DNA from: Panicum virgatum
Lineage: Eukaryota; Streptophyta; Magnoliopsida; Poales; Poaceae
DNA length: 64,000 nt
Direction of reading: 5' to 3'
Assembly: GCF_016808335.1 (NCBI RefSeq)
Contig: NC_053143.1
Coordinates: 3,815,398-3,879,397 of the forward strand
Shown: piece by piece, positions 21,831 through 33,250 of the stretch
Numbering within the stretch: position 1 is the stretch's first letter
Layout: each line of letters begins with the position of its first letter
Notes under the pieces: generated by a model
The model's database searches: none
What the model was told of the DNA's origin: nothing
Seen by the model: only the letters and a program-made list of their open reading frames with translations
Position numbers and translations under genes: made by a program

Positions 21831-22377
21831 CCAAAAAGACCTTTCGCTATTTACAAGGCACTAAAGATCTCATGCTCACATATAAGAAGTCTGATAACCT
21901 TGAAGTCATAGGTTAATCAGACGCTGATTTTGCGGGATGTGTTGACACTAAGAAATCCACGTCAGGTTATATCTTCACACTCGCAGGAGGAGCTATATCG
22001 TGGAAAAGCTCCAAACAAAGTATTACTGCATCGTCGACAATGCATGCTGAATATGTGGCATGTTATGAAGCTACCGGGCAGGCAGTATGGCTGAAGAACT
22101 TTATCCCGGGACTTAGAGTGGTTGACAGCATTTCAAAGCCACTCACATTATACTGCGATAATCAACCAGCAGTAATCTATTCGAGTATCAACAAGTCAAT
22201 GAGTGGTGCCAAGCACATTGACATTAAGTACCATGTTGTGAAAGAAAGGATCCAGGATCAGACAATAAGTATTAAAGTATATAAACACTAAGTATATGTT
22301 GGCGGATCCACTCACAAAGGGCCTACCACCCAGTGTATTCAAAGATCACGTTACCGGTATGGGTTTGGTAGATAAGC
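21831..22377 (+). pseudogene. copia RNase H, frameshifted
   Basis: Similarity resumes after a frame break with a YLQGTKDLMLTYKKSDNLEV-type segment, a stop at about 21913-21915, then SDADFAGC, STSGYIFTLAGGAISWKSSKQ, MHAEYVACYEATGQAVWLK and CDNQPAV. It ends near KHIDIKYHVVKER. The usual ADPLTKGL end is out of frame. Confidence 0.8.
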
Positions 22378-22724
22378 CCTTGATCCTGGATTAGTTGGGA
22401 CCAATGTGACATCGTCTCCCCATAATCCTAATGTGGACTTTCTCTGAGATCGTTCAGGAACCATAGTCACTTAGTTTAGTAGTACTTAATTGACTATTGT
22501 AACTTAGTGTCTTGGTGTACTGTCTGTCAAACAGTGAGTCTGTAAGTTTGTATAAGTCTGATGTAATAAGTTCATGGATCTCCTAAGTTAAAGAAGTTTG
22601 TTTCGAAATAAAGTGGTATGTTATAGTCACTGGGTTCAGTGGTGCTTTTGTTAACCATTGTAATCTTTTGTCTTGATATACTATTTCATTGATAAATAAA
22701 CTTATAAGTTTAAGCCCTTACGAT
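22378..22724 (+). other. copia 3' untranslated region
   Basis: AT-rich DNA between RNase H and the polypurine tract. Two partly repeated segments contain CATAGTCACTTAGTTTAGT and ATAGTCACTGGGTTCAGTGG. No coding capacity. Confidence 0.5.
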
Positions 22725-22736
22725 CAAGGGGGAGAA
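22725..22736 (+). promoter_or_regulatory. polypurine tract
   Basis: AAGGGGGAGAA lies immediately before the TG of the 3' LTR and would prime plus-strand synthesis. Confidence 0.85.
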
Positions 22737-23114
22737 TGTTGGGATGATGATTTGTGAGCTTAAACAGTAAGCTCATTAAATGAATGAATAGTAAAGTGAT
22801 AAGATGAATTAATGAAAGAAGAACAAAGAACGGGAACGTTCCCGTTCCATCCTGATCAGGGACGGCAACCGACCCAAACGATGGCGGTTCCCCCCGGTGT
22901 GCAACGGGTATAAATAACGGGGTAAGAACCCCGTTAAAGGGACTGATCACCTTCCCGTCGCCAACACCGGGGAGCAAAAAAAACCCGACACACACACACA
23001 CACTAAAAACATACACACAGAGGCAAGTGATGGGAGGTCCTAGTGACCAAGGTATGTGCATCTCATGCCATTCTTGTGGTTCCTTTTGATCTAGAGATCC
23101 TAGAATATCTAACA
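22737..23114 (+). repeat. 3' LTR of the copia element
   Basis: 378 bp, matching 16412-16809 throughout. TATA box at 22909-22916. Followed directly by the GGATG target duplication. Confidence 0.93.
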
Positions 23115-23237
23115 GGATGTACTTCCTATCATCTACTACTCCATGAGTTTGGTGCCTTGTTCGTGTGAGAAAGTTTTGCCAAATAGTTTTGCCAAATGGT
23201 CTAGGCATGGATCATACGTACGGCCGTACAGATCGTT

Positions 23238-23288
23238 TTTTTTAATGAATCGGTAGGAGAGCTGCCCCGCTATATTAAAAAAAAATGG
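23238..23288 (-). mobile_element. tiny poly(A)-tailed retroposon tail with target duplication
   Basis: ACAGATCGTT is repeated exactly at 23228-23237 and 23289-23298. The ~50 bp between them has T runs at the left, so on the minus strand it reads as a short 3' end finishing in A. This is the structure of a heavily 5'-truncated LINE or SINE insertion. Confidence 0.6.
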
Positions 23289-23298
23289 ACAGATCGTT

Positions 23299-24890
23299 AC
23301 AGAGAAAAGCACGGTGAGGATATGGGTGCCATGCCATTATTGGAATTAATATATATGCTGTTCACCATTCACATGAGAATGGATTTAACAGCAACTAATA
23401 AGCAGCCACACCTTCATGTGGTGTGTGGCCACGCAATGACGATCCAGACATTATCTGACAAAACAAGAGGCAAAATGATGCCAACAACAAAGCTGAACAC
23501 ACAGACACAGTTGACGAGCCAAGACAAGACAATTAGTAGACACCAACCGCAAGGCTCAACTCCGGTAAGAAGCACACGGATCTTCAGACACAGAACAGCA
23601 GCTGAAACAGCAAGGCTGACACTGACAGTAAGTCCGCTGATCGAAGATCTTCCATCAAGCTCAACTCTCTGTCTCTCTCCTTCCTAGGTCGGGGCTTCCT
23701 TTCTGCAAGCAAGGTCCTTGGTCTTGCTCTTGCACTGTTGGTTCGGGTGGCCAGGCAGAAGCCCCTTTGAGGCCTTGACAGCCGCGAACCAAGACCTCAC
23801 CGTCGACGGGAACCACACGTCGCATCCAGGCCCCATACTCCCACCGCCTCAGGCTGCCGTACTTCCTCCCGCACGGTCCAGGGCCAGCAGCAGCGGCTTC
23901 TCGCCTCGCCACGGCGACGAGGCGCGCGGCGGCAAGCAAGAAACCGCCCAGCGACCCTGCCGGCCGGTACGTCCAGCCGCCCCCTGCCGCGACGAAACGG
24001 GTGCGTGCGGCAATGCGGGTACGAGCCGTGCGCGGAGGAGCAGGGCGCCGCCGTCGTGCCGTGCCGGCCGGACTGGCCGTTCGCGCTCAGCAGAAGGCTG
24101 GACAGGAGCCGGACGGCCGGACGCGCGTGACGCGATCGGCCGCGCCGCGGCAGCCCGCAAGCCAACGTCGTCCACGACGGGGCGCCTCTAGCGATGCAAC
24201 TACGAAGAGAGCAAGGAAATCGGCCGGCCGTGCGCGGAGGATGACTCCGCGGGCGTCGCCGTGCCGTTGCCGCCAGCGTGCGCCGGGCCCCGCCGGCGTC
24301 CCCGACCGGCCAGGGGGCGGACGGCATTCCATTCACCGTCCGGGGGGACGGTGTTTCATTTCCCTTCCGGGCTGGATTGATTTTAAGCCGTCCGATGGGA
24401 TCTCTGCGGTTGAGAATCAGAGGATCCTGCAGCCCGGCGCGTTGGGTTGGGCTGCGCCAAGTGACGGCCCAGTTCCCTCAGGCCTCGGCCCATTTACCTC
24501 GCTGAGGCCCGAAGCCTCCTGCCATGCAGCGTTGCCTCCGCGACCGCCCTGGGCCGCGGCCGGCGCTCGCCGTCAAGGCGAGGATGAGCTCGTGGCAAGG
24601 AGGAAGGCATCCGGCAACGCAACGCCGCCTTGAGCATCCTCAGTACCGGAAAGGATATATATCGCCCGCGCTATAAATTACAGAACCATCGCAAAGATTT
24701 CGATGTGGATTGATAGCGTAAATTCAACCTATTATCTCTTTTCATCTGCTGCTGCGCAGCCCAAGATAAGATTAGACTATGAACCTAAGCGTGGAAGCCT
24801 ACTACAACTCGTAGAAGACTGAGTGTGGTAGGCTGCTACAATATGTGAAAGACTATAAGGCTGCTGCTACTTGTGGAAGGCTATAAACCT
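23299..24890. other. GC-rich region without a recognised gene
   Basis: Long overlapping frames occur on both strands between 23660 and 24640, but all are Arg/Pro/Ala/Gly rich as expected of chance frames in GC-rich grass DNA. TTCCTAGGTCGGGG at 23683 could be a splice site. From 24650 the sequence turns AT-rich. Confidence 0.4.
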
Positions 24891-26050
24891 GCTGCTCCTT
24901 GATTGCAGCAACCAGACCTTATTGTTTTCCCATTTTGATTTCTTTTTTGCTTTTTCTTCTTCGGATGCTAGTTTCGTTTTCTCCCTCTATTTTCTCTTTC
25001 ATTGCACTTTCTGTTCTTTCAATTCTTACAAAAAATTTTAGTCTTATTTTGTTTTGCTATTTATTTTTCTCCTCTTATTTACTTATTTATTTCTTCTTCT
25101 ATTTCTAAGTAGCTGTTTTCTATATTTTATAAAACATAACATTCTTTCTTCGTTTTCTATATCTAAATAAATTCATAATTGACTCTCTAGAAAAGAAGCG
25201 TGCCTCACTTGTTCTTTTTTTCATTCTCCATGTTTTCTTTTTCATTCTTTTTCCTTCCATATTTTTTCTTTCATTTTTCCATATGTTATTTTTTTCTTTT
25301 TAACATATTTTTTCTTCTTTCTTCTTTTTTCGCCCTTTTGTATTTAATTTTTCCCCTTAAATTTTTACATAGACTTCTTCCACCAATAAGAATAAACTGT
25401 TCATTTTATAGATTAAACTGTTCCGTGATGTTGACTCATTTGTTCGCTTTGTAGATGAAATTGTTCCGTGATATTGACTCATTTGTTCGTGATATTCATT
25501 TTTCATATCTGTCCTATAATCAAATGTCCGCGATGTATAATATTTTGTTCGTTGTACATCATTATGTGTTCATTATATTTATTGTTTTTTGTTTGTAAAA
25601 GTAACTATTTGTTCACAGCATCATAAGTTGATTATTTAGTTCTGAAGATCTTGTCAAAGAAAGATAACGGTACAATTCAAATTTATGACAAGAAAAATAA
25701 TAGTGCCATCCAAATTTAATTTGGATGCACGGTCTAATAGTTATAACTTTTTAGCTTTAAATTTGCATGCGCAGAACCTCTCTCCTATTTTAGGAGACAA
25801 CATGCATGCACCGAATTGTTTATTCCTGATGTTCAGCATTGTATTATTATTTGTTCATGAGGTTTAATGTTTTGTTGGCAAACAGATATGTATTTGTTCA
25901 CAGTAGTCCATATGTTCGAGCTTTATCAAAAGAATGATTAAAAAATAAAATTCTCCAAATATAGTCAAGTGTGGTCATGTTTTGAAGATCTTGACGCAAA
26001 AAATACGATGCTGAAATCAAAATTTAATTAGCATATTTCCTCTGATATTT
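24891..26050 (+). repeat. AT-rich dispersed repeat, copy B
   Basis: Pyrimidine-rich first half, then repeated TTTGTTCGTGA-type motifs. Its reverse complement matches 9140-9570 over shared landmarks (see copy A). The AAGATCTTCA-GA segment occurs twice here, near 25645 and 25985, so copy B holds two modules of the unit. Confidence 0.6.
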
Positions 26051-26180
26051 ATGGATTTCTTTTGTTTCAAACAAGTTTGCATGTGGATGATGTCAGCGTT
26101 TTGTCTTATCTGCATGTGTACATATATTTTCCCTCTCCGCAAACAGTCGCTAAAATATGGCCCATCGCTGTCCTCCTCTC

Positions 26181-26861
26181 CTACTCCTCGTCCAGCTCGG
26201 GCACCTCGCCGGCCACGGGTTGCTCCGTGTAGTGCCAAAGGATATGGTGCTGGCCGTCCTCGTTGTAGACGACCCGGCTCCTGCTCCTTCTCCCCTGATC
26301 CTGCTCCTGGTCCTGCTGCTCGTCCTCCTCCTCCGTGGGCAGCTGGTGGCGGCAGAGAGGGCAGACGGCGTTCCGGCGGAGCCACTCGAAGATGCAGCGC
26401 TGGTGGAAGGTGTGGGAGCAAGGCATGACCCTGAGGCTGAGGGTCGTTGGCTCCGCCGCCGCCGGACCCTGGTGGGCTTGGAGATCCTGGAGGCAGATGG
26501 CGCAGCAGTCGGAGCTGCCCGTGGGCGGCGCTGTCACCTCCCGCAGGCCCAAGATGGCCTTGCTGGAGGCAGGGGCGCGGGCGCGCTTGTTGGTGGTGAG
26601 ACTGGAACCGGGAGCGGCGGCGGCATGGGCTTGGGGAGGCGATGAGCTCGACGCCGGCCGGAAAACAGATGGAATGAGGTGCTCGTCGTCGTCAGGTGTT
26701 GCCGCCGCGGGTGCACTCCGCTGAAAGTGCCGCATCCTGGCGGTGTAGGTCCGGCCACCAAGGACAAACGTGGCCTGTTCAAACACAAACGCCGGCGACT
26801 CTCCTCCTCCTCCTCCTTGGGCTTCCGATTCCCCAATCTCCCAGGCTTCTTCCATCGGCAT
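26181..26861 (-). CDS. RING-H2 E3 ubiquitin ligase-like protein
   Basis: A single exon encodes 226 residues from the ATG at 26861 (second ATG two codons later); the frame runs further upstream but without ATG. A C3H2C3 RING-H2 finger spans about residues 119-171, with CCAICLQDL, then VMPCSHTFHQRCIFEWL and the closing CPLCRHQLP. All eight zinc ligands are present. RING-H2 proteins recruit ubiquitin-loaded E2 enzymes and transfer ubiquitin to substrates. No membrane segment or signal peptide is visible, so a soluble protein is likely. The N-terminal part has an aromatic FVFEQATFVLGGRTYTARM segment, then Ala/Ser/Pro-rich linker. The tail is acidic and Gln/Glu rich. The gene is divergent from the PNRC-like gene, with about 400 bp between their starts. 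Confidence 0.82.
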   Translation of the reverse strand: MPMEEAWEIGESEAQGGGGGESPAFVFEQATFVLGGRTYTARMRHFQRSAPAAATPDDDEHLIPSVFRPASSSSPPQAHAAAAPGSSLTTNKRARAPASSKAILGLREVTAPPTGSSDCCAICLQDLQAHQGPAAAEPTTLSLRVMPCSHTFHQRCIFEWLRRNAVCPLCRHQLPTEEEDEQQDQEQDQGRRSRSRVVYNEDGQHHILWHYTEQPVAGEVPELDEE

Positions 26862-27275
26862 CGGAGGGAGGGAGATCTGGAACCCAAGAGAAACAGGAAT
26901 TGAAGACAGAGACGATGGATGGATGGATCGAGTGGTTCCGTAGATTGTAGGCAGCGATTGGATTGCTAGCACAGATCAGATGGCGATTCTGTTGGGGGAA
27001 TAGGAGGAGGCGGGGAGGGCTGATGGGGAGCGGCAGCTAGCAGCGCTCCCTGATCGCAAGAGAAGGGCGAACCAATTCCGACTGACCAAGCCGATACAAG
27101 CACCGAGGCGGCGCGTCCATCCGTTGACCAAGCCGGATACCGGGCTCCGAGTCGGATTCACTGGCGGCGTGTTCGCTCAATTTCCCATCAGTTCCTGAAT
27201 CCCCCTTCGATCGGCTCCTCTGCTTCCACTTCGCGGGCGCTTCTGGCCGGGTGCGTCTCCCTGCGGCCTCGATCC
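26862..27275. promoter_or_regulatory. shared upstream region of the divergent RING-H2 and PNRC-like genes
   Basis: About 410 bp separates the two start codons, so both leaders and promoters must fit here. I see no convincing TATA box on either strand. CT-rich leader sequence precedes the plus-strand ATG. Confidence 0.45.
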
Positions 27276-27924
27276 ATGGCCATACCTGTCGCGCGCGGGC
27301 ACCTCGCCATGGCGCACGCGGCTCTTCCCGGGCTGCTCCCGACCCCGCCCAAGTGCACGATGCTGCCGCTGCTCCCGGCGCCGCCGTGCGCCGTCATCCT
27401 CCCTAACAATTCGCCTGCCAGTGCCAGGCCCAGCCGCGCCGACGCCGCGGGGGGGTGGGACGCGCACAAGACCAAACCAGCCGGCAGCCCGGCGTCGTTG
27501 TCGTCGTCGTCGTCGTCCTCAGGTGGCCGCGCGAGCAGCTACATGATCAGCCGCGCGGACTCCGATGAGAGGTGGGACGCGCACAAGAAGCCTGCGAGCC
27601 CAGCATCATCGTCGACGGCGTCGTCGTCCTCGGCGATCAGCAACAAGACGAAGACGTGCCGCGTCAGCAGGCGCCCCAACGGCTAAAGGTCGTCGTCGTC
27701 CGCCGAGCGCTGGGACGCGCAGAAGAAGCCTCTGGCGCTGCCGCAGCCGCTGGCCGACGAGCTCGACGACGGCGAGAGCAGCACCGGGGAGCAACGACGT
27801 GGAGTCGTCGTTTATGCCACGGCATCTGCCGCCGCCGCGGTCATTCTACGCTGGACCGGGCTTCATCACCTCGCCGGAGTCGAGCATGCTTCCCAAACCA
27901 TCGTTCATGATCCGTGTTGCCTAG
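27276..27924 (+). pseudogene. PNRC-like (proline-rich nuclear receptor coactivator type) gene, broken
   Basis: The ATG at 27276 opens 136 codons with two units of WDAHK (GGWDAHKTKP and ERWDAHKKP) in a Ser-rich context. A TAA at 27684-27686 stops the frame. The same frame then resumes with a third unit, AERWDAQKKP. From about 27785 the family's conserved C-terminal block (FYAGPGF, then SMLPKPSF) is found in a different frame; an extra base in the GGGG run at 27786-27789 would explain the shift. Plant proteins with WDAHK repeats and this C-terminal block are annotated as PNRC-like; the short motif in animal PNRC proteins binds nuclear receptors and mRNA-decay factors. I infer a pseudogene or an error-containing sequence. 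An AATGGAAAG segment near 28073 may be a poly(A) signal. Confidence 0.65.
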
Positions 27925-30639
27925 CAACCGTTAGCAGCAAATTATATTAGTATGTACGTGATGAAGCGTTGAACAAAGCTGATGTAGTGATGATGCTAGA
28001 ATCAGAAAGTTTTACTGCAGCTTGTACTCGCCTGTAAAGCCGATCGATGCTTGTATATGTTTGTTTCGGTAATGGAAAGAATTGGTAAACCATGATCACC
28101 GAAAATTGTAGTTTTTTCTTTCTGTAAACAATGAACCTGCAGCGTTCTTGCCGGCACTGATCATGGGCTAAGCTAATGGCTGTTTCTTTGGAAAAAAAAA
28201 ATCACCACGTGTCGATGCGGTGCAAAATATTTTTAAAAAACGAAAATATCTTTTTTTAAAAGAAAAAAGGAACTGGTAGAAGAGCTCCTTTGATTTGTAC
28301 TTGCCTTTTTTTTAGATTGATTTGTACTTGCCTGCTGGAATGGAAACATTGACACTGGATCACGATGAGTGTTGACGGAGCAATGCTCACGTATCACACA
28401 CACAAGTCCATCTGTAGGTGGGCCGGGCCGCACACTGGTAGCATATTGCGCAAATTCCATTTTGGATGGGCATGGTGCCTCCATTTGAGCAACCTTTTTC
28501 TTTTCTTTTTTAGAACAAGAATTTGAGCAACTTTGGATCTATGCGGCATGACGCAGAGGAGCATTCCAACGGAAGGCTTTGCATTGCCTGATGGACATGC
28601 ACACAAAGTCACAAACCTAGACAGTCAGCGATTGACAATGAGGTCAACTTCCCTAGTTAGCGTCAAAGTTCGGCCATTTCTCTCTGGTTTAAATCACAGT
28701 CGAAGGCGGCATTGACTTTTCTACTAACAGAAGAACATGTAGAGAAAACTACCAAGGTGGCAAAATTAAGAAAAGAAAAAAAACTTTGGTGAAAACTGCT
28801 TATTCCCAAGAGGGGAACCGAAAACTCTCTAGTAAACGACCTGCAAACTTGGAGGCTCCACCAACCAAGCTCAAAATAAAAAAAGAGGCTGCATGGACAT
28901 GTAGGTTTGTAGCTAGCTGGCCAAATTAACAAAACATTAACTGGTATCGTGCCATCACATAGTCCTGGTGTTGTTCTGATCCAACAGAAGAAGCTCAGGG
29001 ATAAAAAAATAATGAATACACTGGTTGGTTTGCTGGAACAGCAAAGGAGGCTTATTCTATATGGCAACTTGGCATCTTCCTCCTTCAGCAAAGAAACTGT
29101 AGCTGTTCCTTTATCCTCTTGTGCCTTAACAGAGCTCCTCGGAGTATAATCTCTTTTAGTGTAACGTTGACATCCTCGAGTTTTTGTAAGATAGTATTAG
29201 TAGTAGTATTACACAAAAATGGAGTTTAAAACAACTAAAAAAGTACAATGCAAGAATTGGTATGCCAAACTTCTGAAAAAAACCGCCATTAAATCTTGAA
29301 CATGGCAGGCAGAGTTCTATCGAAGTTATCAATTATAAACAAACATTCTCAGATACAGGCCAGGGCCAGTGTTGTTCACACACTTTTTAGTTTTTGGCTC
29401 CTCACCAACCGGCCTAGTAGGAGCTAGTACTACGGTACGATACGGCAGAATGTTGCCTCGACTTGATTTTCACGCAACGTGCATTGTTTTCTCATGGATT
29501 AAATGCATGATGCTTGAATTTAGCTGGCACCAATAGGCCAATTAATGGGAGCAAACCAAATTAGCTAGATAATTCATCAGTAGTTATTGTCGGATGTTGG
29601 GTCTGCACTTCAGATGGATATGCATGCCACTTTTAATTTCTGGGACCTGAACATGAGACTTGAGGCATATACTTCTGAAACATATAAATTCAACCAAAAA
29701 CTCCTCTTGTATTGGGTCCAATCTCTGAGGAGAGCACATGCACATCACGTGGTCAGCAGAAGAATCCTATTGCCCCTGTTTAATAGTCTAGCAGATCCTG
29801 TCCCTGCCACCTGAAGAACTACCCTATTTACTGTGCCATGAGATGATAAATGGCATGCCATGGCACCTTTCTTCTTGCGCATCCACATTCCAAAACTGTG
29901 GATAATTTCTAGATGGAAATTTTAGCAAAGTGCTTCTCCAATTTATGAAGAAAGTTGCCAGAAAGTTGTACTGGTGCATAGTACCAGCAAGTGTGCGTAA
30001 AATTTATAAGAAAAAAAGGGTTTCTTCAAGTTCAGTAGCGCGTTTCTTTTGATGGGCTGCTTTCAGTACATGTCAGTGAAACGCGTCCGCAGCAATTTCT
30101 GGTAAGAAACGTGATGGAGCAGGTATTTTGATTAGCCTTGTCAGGCAGTTTTAGGCTGTGTGTGCCTTTAACCTTTTGCCCCCTTGCAGCCAAATTGGAC
30201 CTTTTTCTTTAGCTGAACCGAATTAGACTTTTGGTGTCATGCACATTGACATACTGGCATGTTTGCAGTCAATCCATCCATGAAACTTTCGGCGACGTAG
30301 CCAATTCGAAAGAGTTACCAAAAAGGCTTTGTCTGATGGTAGCTTGAATAAAGAAGAAACGCACGCGTGAACGAGAAGCGAGAGGGAGGCGCATACATGT
30401 GTGCCTCGCATGGCATAAAAGGGGGAGGAGAGTAGGAGCAGGAGACGAATGATGGCGCCGTCACCTCCAGCTCAATCCCTCCCTTCAATCCAACTCCACC
30501 GCCACAAAAATCCTATCCAATCTCCACCAAACAGCCCACGAGATTTCATCATCTCCTGCTAAAAATTGCGTCTTTTCTGGCTAAAGACCCCCCTTATACT
30601 GAGTTAAAAATCCCCCCTTTGCTGTCCATTTCGGCGCTC
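27925..30639. other. intergenic region
   Basis: No gene recognised. A TATA-like CATAAAAGGGG lies at 30414-30424. The 36-codon frame 30 bp beyond it (from 30452) has no known relatives. Several A/T homopolymers and a minus-strand frame at 29091-28663 look non-coding. Confidence 0.4.
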
Positions 30640-31085
30640 CAATTAATTTTTGGGTTTTTTTTTATCCAAGCCATTACAATTCTACAAGTTTAGAGAAGTG
30701 CCATTACAATTCAGGTATTAGGAAACATGCCATTGCAATTTGTGGTCTCCCAGGTCTATAACATTTTCTACGTACGCTAGCGGCTGGGACCCACCGTCAG
30801 ATACGAATACGGGCCGAGCCGGCCACGCCGTTAACTCCTCCCCGATAAGACTAGGGCCTCTCTCTTTTATCCACTGCTCACTTCTCCCTCTCCTTTCCCC
30901 ACCGACACCCAACCCTAGCGCCGCCGCCGCCATCGTCGGAGCACCGGCCAGCGCCCAGAGCACCGCGCGCCCGTCCCTGCGGAGGTCCCGCCGCCGCCAC
31001 GGCTAGCTGCGGATTTGCGGCTGCAGCTTCGACCAGAGGAGATGCAAGAACCTTGAAGCATCTGCGCCGTAGTGTTCCAGTGGAG

Positions 31086-31402
31086 ATGGAGGACTGCGGG
31101 AACAGGTAATTTCTGCGTGTCCCTGTTAATTCAGTGTGAGCATGTAGTGTAGTTGACTTGTGATTGTATATTTACGCTTGCATTTGGGTTTCGATTTGAT
31201 TCTTGGTAGGGACTGTTTGTTCGTGCTAGAGGTTAAAGTCCAAGGTTTTGCTTTCAAGGACTCTGATGGTAGAGAATCATACCGCAAAGGCTGTGTGATT
31301 AAGTGGGATGTGGAGTATTTGTCGCTAACGCTTGAAATGTTGCTCTCAAGTATTTCTGATGAATTAAAACTGCACTCTAACCAGTTAACGGATAAACTCT
31401 AA
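31086..31402 (+). CDS. two-exon transposon-type N-terminal fragment
   Basis: Exon 31086-31105 (ATGGAGGACTGCGGGAACAG) joins exon 31210-31402 across a GT-AG intron with a TTGGTAG acceptor, giving 70 residues. The product contains FVLEVKVQGFAFKD, GRESYRKGCVIKWDVEYL and LTLEMLLSS. I recall this block as the N-terminal part of a family of grass transposon proteins, probably Mutator-like. It stops at 31402, where relatives continue for hundreds of residues, so this is a fragment. The upstream region (30640-31080) carries a GC-rich leader and sequence of repetitive character that fits the 5' end of such an element. No transposase domain follows. Confidence 0.5.
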
Positions 31403-31918
31403 GGTTGAACGGATTGAAGCATGGAGATGAAATCGAATGACATTGCTTGCTATTGCTGTGTACTAGATGACTGACCAATGTTTCCCGAACATAGGACCCT
31501 GGACTGCTTTGCTTGCACATTTTGTATTATCTATGTACCATTTCTTGGTATATCATGGTCACGGTAATTTCAGATTCATTCTTCTTGCCTTCACTAACTT
31601 TTGTATCTTTCTTATGATTACTTGCTTGAGTGAATGAAAGATGCTGATGCTTTCGTTTGTACATAAATGCCTTCGAGGCCTAAATTAAGAAGTACCTGAA
31701 AGTTCAGGTATGATATGTACTGTGCTTGTTCTCATTGCATTGTCCTTGTTCTGCTGTCTGCGTGTTTCCCTTTCAATATGGATCGATCAGAAAACATTGA
31801 TCACTCTTGTGTTTTACTTCTGAAAATTTTTAAGCTATATGTTTTTGCCTTTTTGTCACACTGCTCTCTGAGTTGCTTATCCTTCTCCACAGTATATTTT
31901 TGTGCTGATTTATCTGCA

Positions 31919-33250
31919 ACTGAGCTCTCATGAATCGTAGGCACGACATCTTTCATTGCATCAGATATCTTTATTCTACTGCCTCCTCTCCATTCTTTTC
32001 TGATTACAGGCTTACAGAATCTGCACAAAGGTTTTCCAGCTTTCGTGAAGAATACAACGTGACCAGACCAGGCACCACAGATTACCATTACATTCAGATA
32101 GGCAATCAAAGGATGATTTGGGTTTACCTTGATTTCTGCCTGTTCAGCTAGGAATGGAATGAATTTCTCTTCGTTGTGGTGACTGTCACATCCCTTATTC
32201 CCTGTCGGTGTTTGGAAGCTCCGTATTCCAATTTCAAGATTCTGTGTGACAAGTACAGTAACGGTCGACGTAAATGCCGGTGCCATCATTGATTGGTTTT
32301 ATCTCCACTTGGGATCAGAATTTTATTTGGGCAGACAGATTGGTGTGATGAGCTTATCGGAATTTCAATCTCGAGCAGTATAATCTGTGCAGGGCAGACA
32401 AAATGGCACTACAAGATCACAGCTACGAGGACAGGTCAACTTCTGTCCAAGATCACTGAAGCAATGACTCATTGGTGCCCAGTACAAAGATACCACTTTG
32501 AGATGCATTATTGTACAAATTTGCAATCTTAATATATAGGTCATTCAACTGTGCTAGTGTTGATATTCTGATTTCTGAAATGCCAATTAGTTTTTGCTTG
32601 TTGGAGTGACAGTAAAAAAGGAATGATTTTTGCACTGCAGTGAACTGAGCTCTCAAGCACCGTATCCATGCCTCTTTTCATTGCATCAAGTAGCTTTATT
32701 CTATCATCTACCCATTTTCATTTAAATGATTACTGAATCTGCAATAAGATTCTTTCAGCTTTCAGAAAGAAGAATACACAAATTAAACATGCAAAACGAC
32801 ACCAATTGGCGTTTCATTCAGACAATGAAACGGCATGAGAAAAAGGAGAGCTTTTGCCCTACTTTATTTCTGATCATTGAGCTACAAATCTGACGAATTG
32901 ATCTTTTTCAGGGGTGACTTTCACATCCTTTGTTCCTTGTTGGTCTTGGAAGCTCGTTGTTCCCTCTTCTAGATAACATTGGTGTTACTCTCAGTGACAA
33001 GTAAACCACTGGTCAGAGAAATTCGTCGGGCCGACATCACTCTGTTCTATGCTTTTAGCACCACTTGAAATCAGAATCTTGTTTGGGCAGACAGATTGGT
33101 AGTCTGACCTTATCGGAACTTCTGCCCTGGGCTATATAATTTGCTCCGGCCAGGCAAATGCCACTGCAAGATCATCATCATGACAAGTCAACTTTCGTTA
33201 TGGAATCTGAACATTGAGGCAACTGGCCATTAGTGCAAAGTGCATTCAGA
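31919..33250. repeat. decayed tandem duplication, period about 720 bp
   Basis: Unit 1 (31919-32510) and unit 2 (32640-33250) share ordered landmarks: ACTGAGCTCTCA, CTTTCATTGCATCA, AGCTTTATTCTA-like sequence, TACAGAATCTGCA, TTTCCAGCTTTC, GACTGTCACATCCC/GACTTTCACATCC, GGAAGCTC, TTGGGCAGACAGATTGGT and CTTATCGGAA. Divergence is high. A third partial copy may begin near 33300 (TTTTTTGCATTGCAGTGA). Confidence 0.65.

Larger units (their letters stand above)
16412..23114 (+). mobile_element. complete Ty1/copia retrotransposon, inactivated
   Basis: Two LTRs (16412-16809 and 22737-23114) bound 6,703 bp. GGATG flanks the element on both sides (16407-16411 and 23115-23119), a proper 5-bp target duplication. 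A primer binding site follows the left LTR and a polypurine tract precedes the right one. Domain order is Gag, protease, integrase, reverse transcriptase, RNase H, as in Ty1/copia. Stops in Gag and protease, a frame break before integrase and another before RNase H show that it cannot make a full polyprotein. By eye the LTRs differ by about ten substitutions plus a CA-repeat length change, so the insertion is moderately young. Confidence 0.93.

Noticed and set aside
23661..24640. Candidate gene in the GC-rich region upstream of the RING gene
   Set aside because: No frame shows conserved blocks, and both strands are equally open. I could not support a model.
28663..29091. 142-codon minus-strand frame
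   Set aside because: Composition of random AT-rich DNA (Phe/Ser/Leu runs), no homologous motif.
31801..32289. 162-codon minus-strand frame
   Set aside because: No recognisable domain, and it lies in the decayed duplicated units where the second unit has no matching frame.
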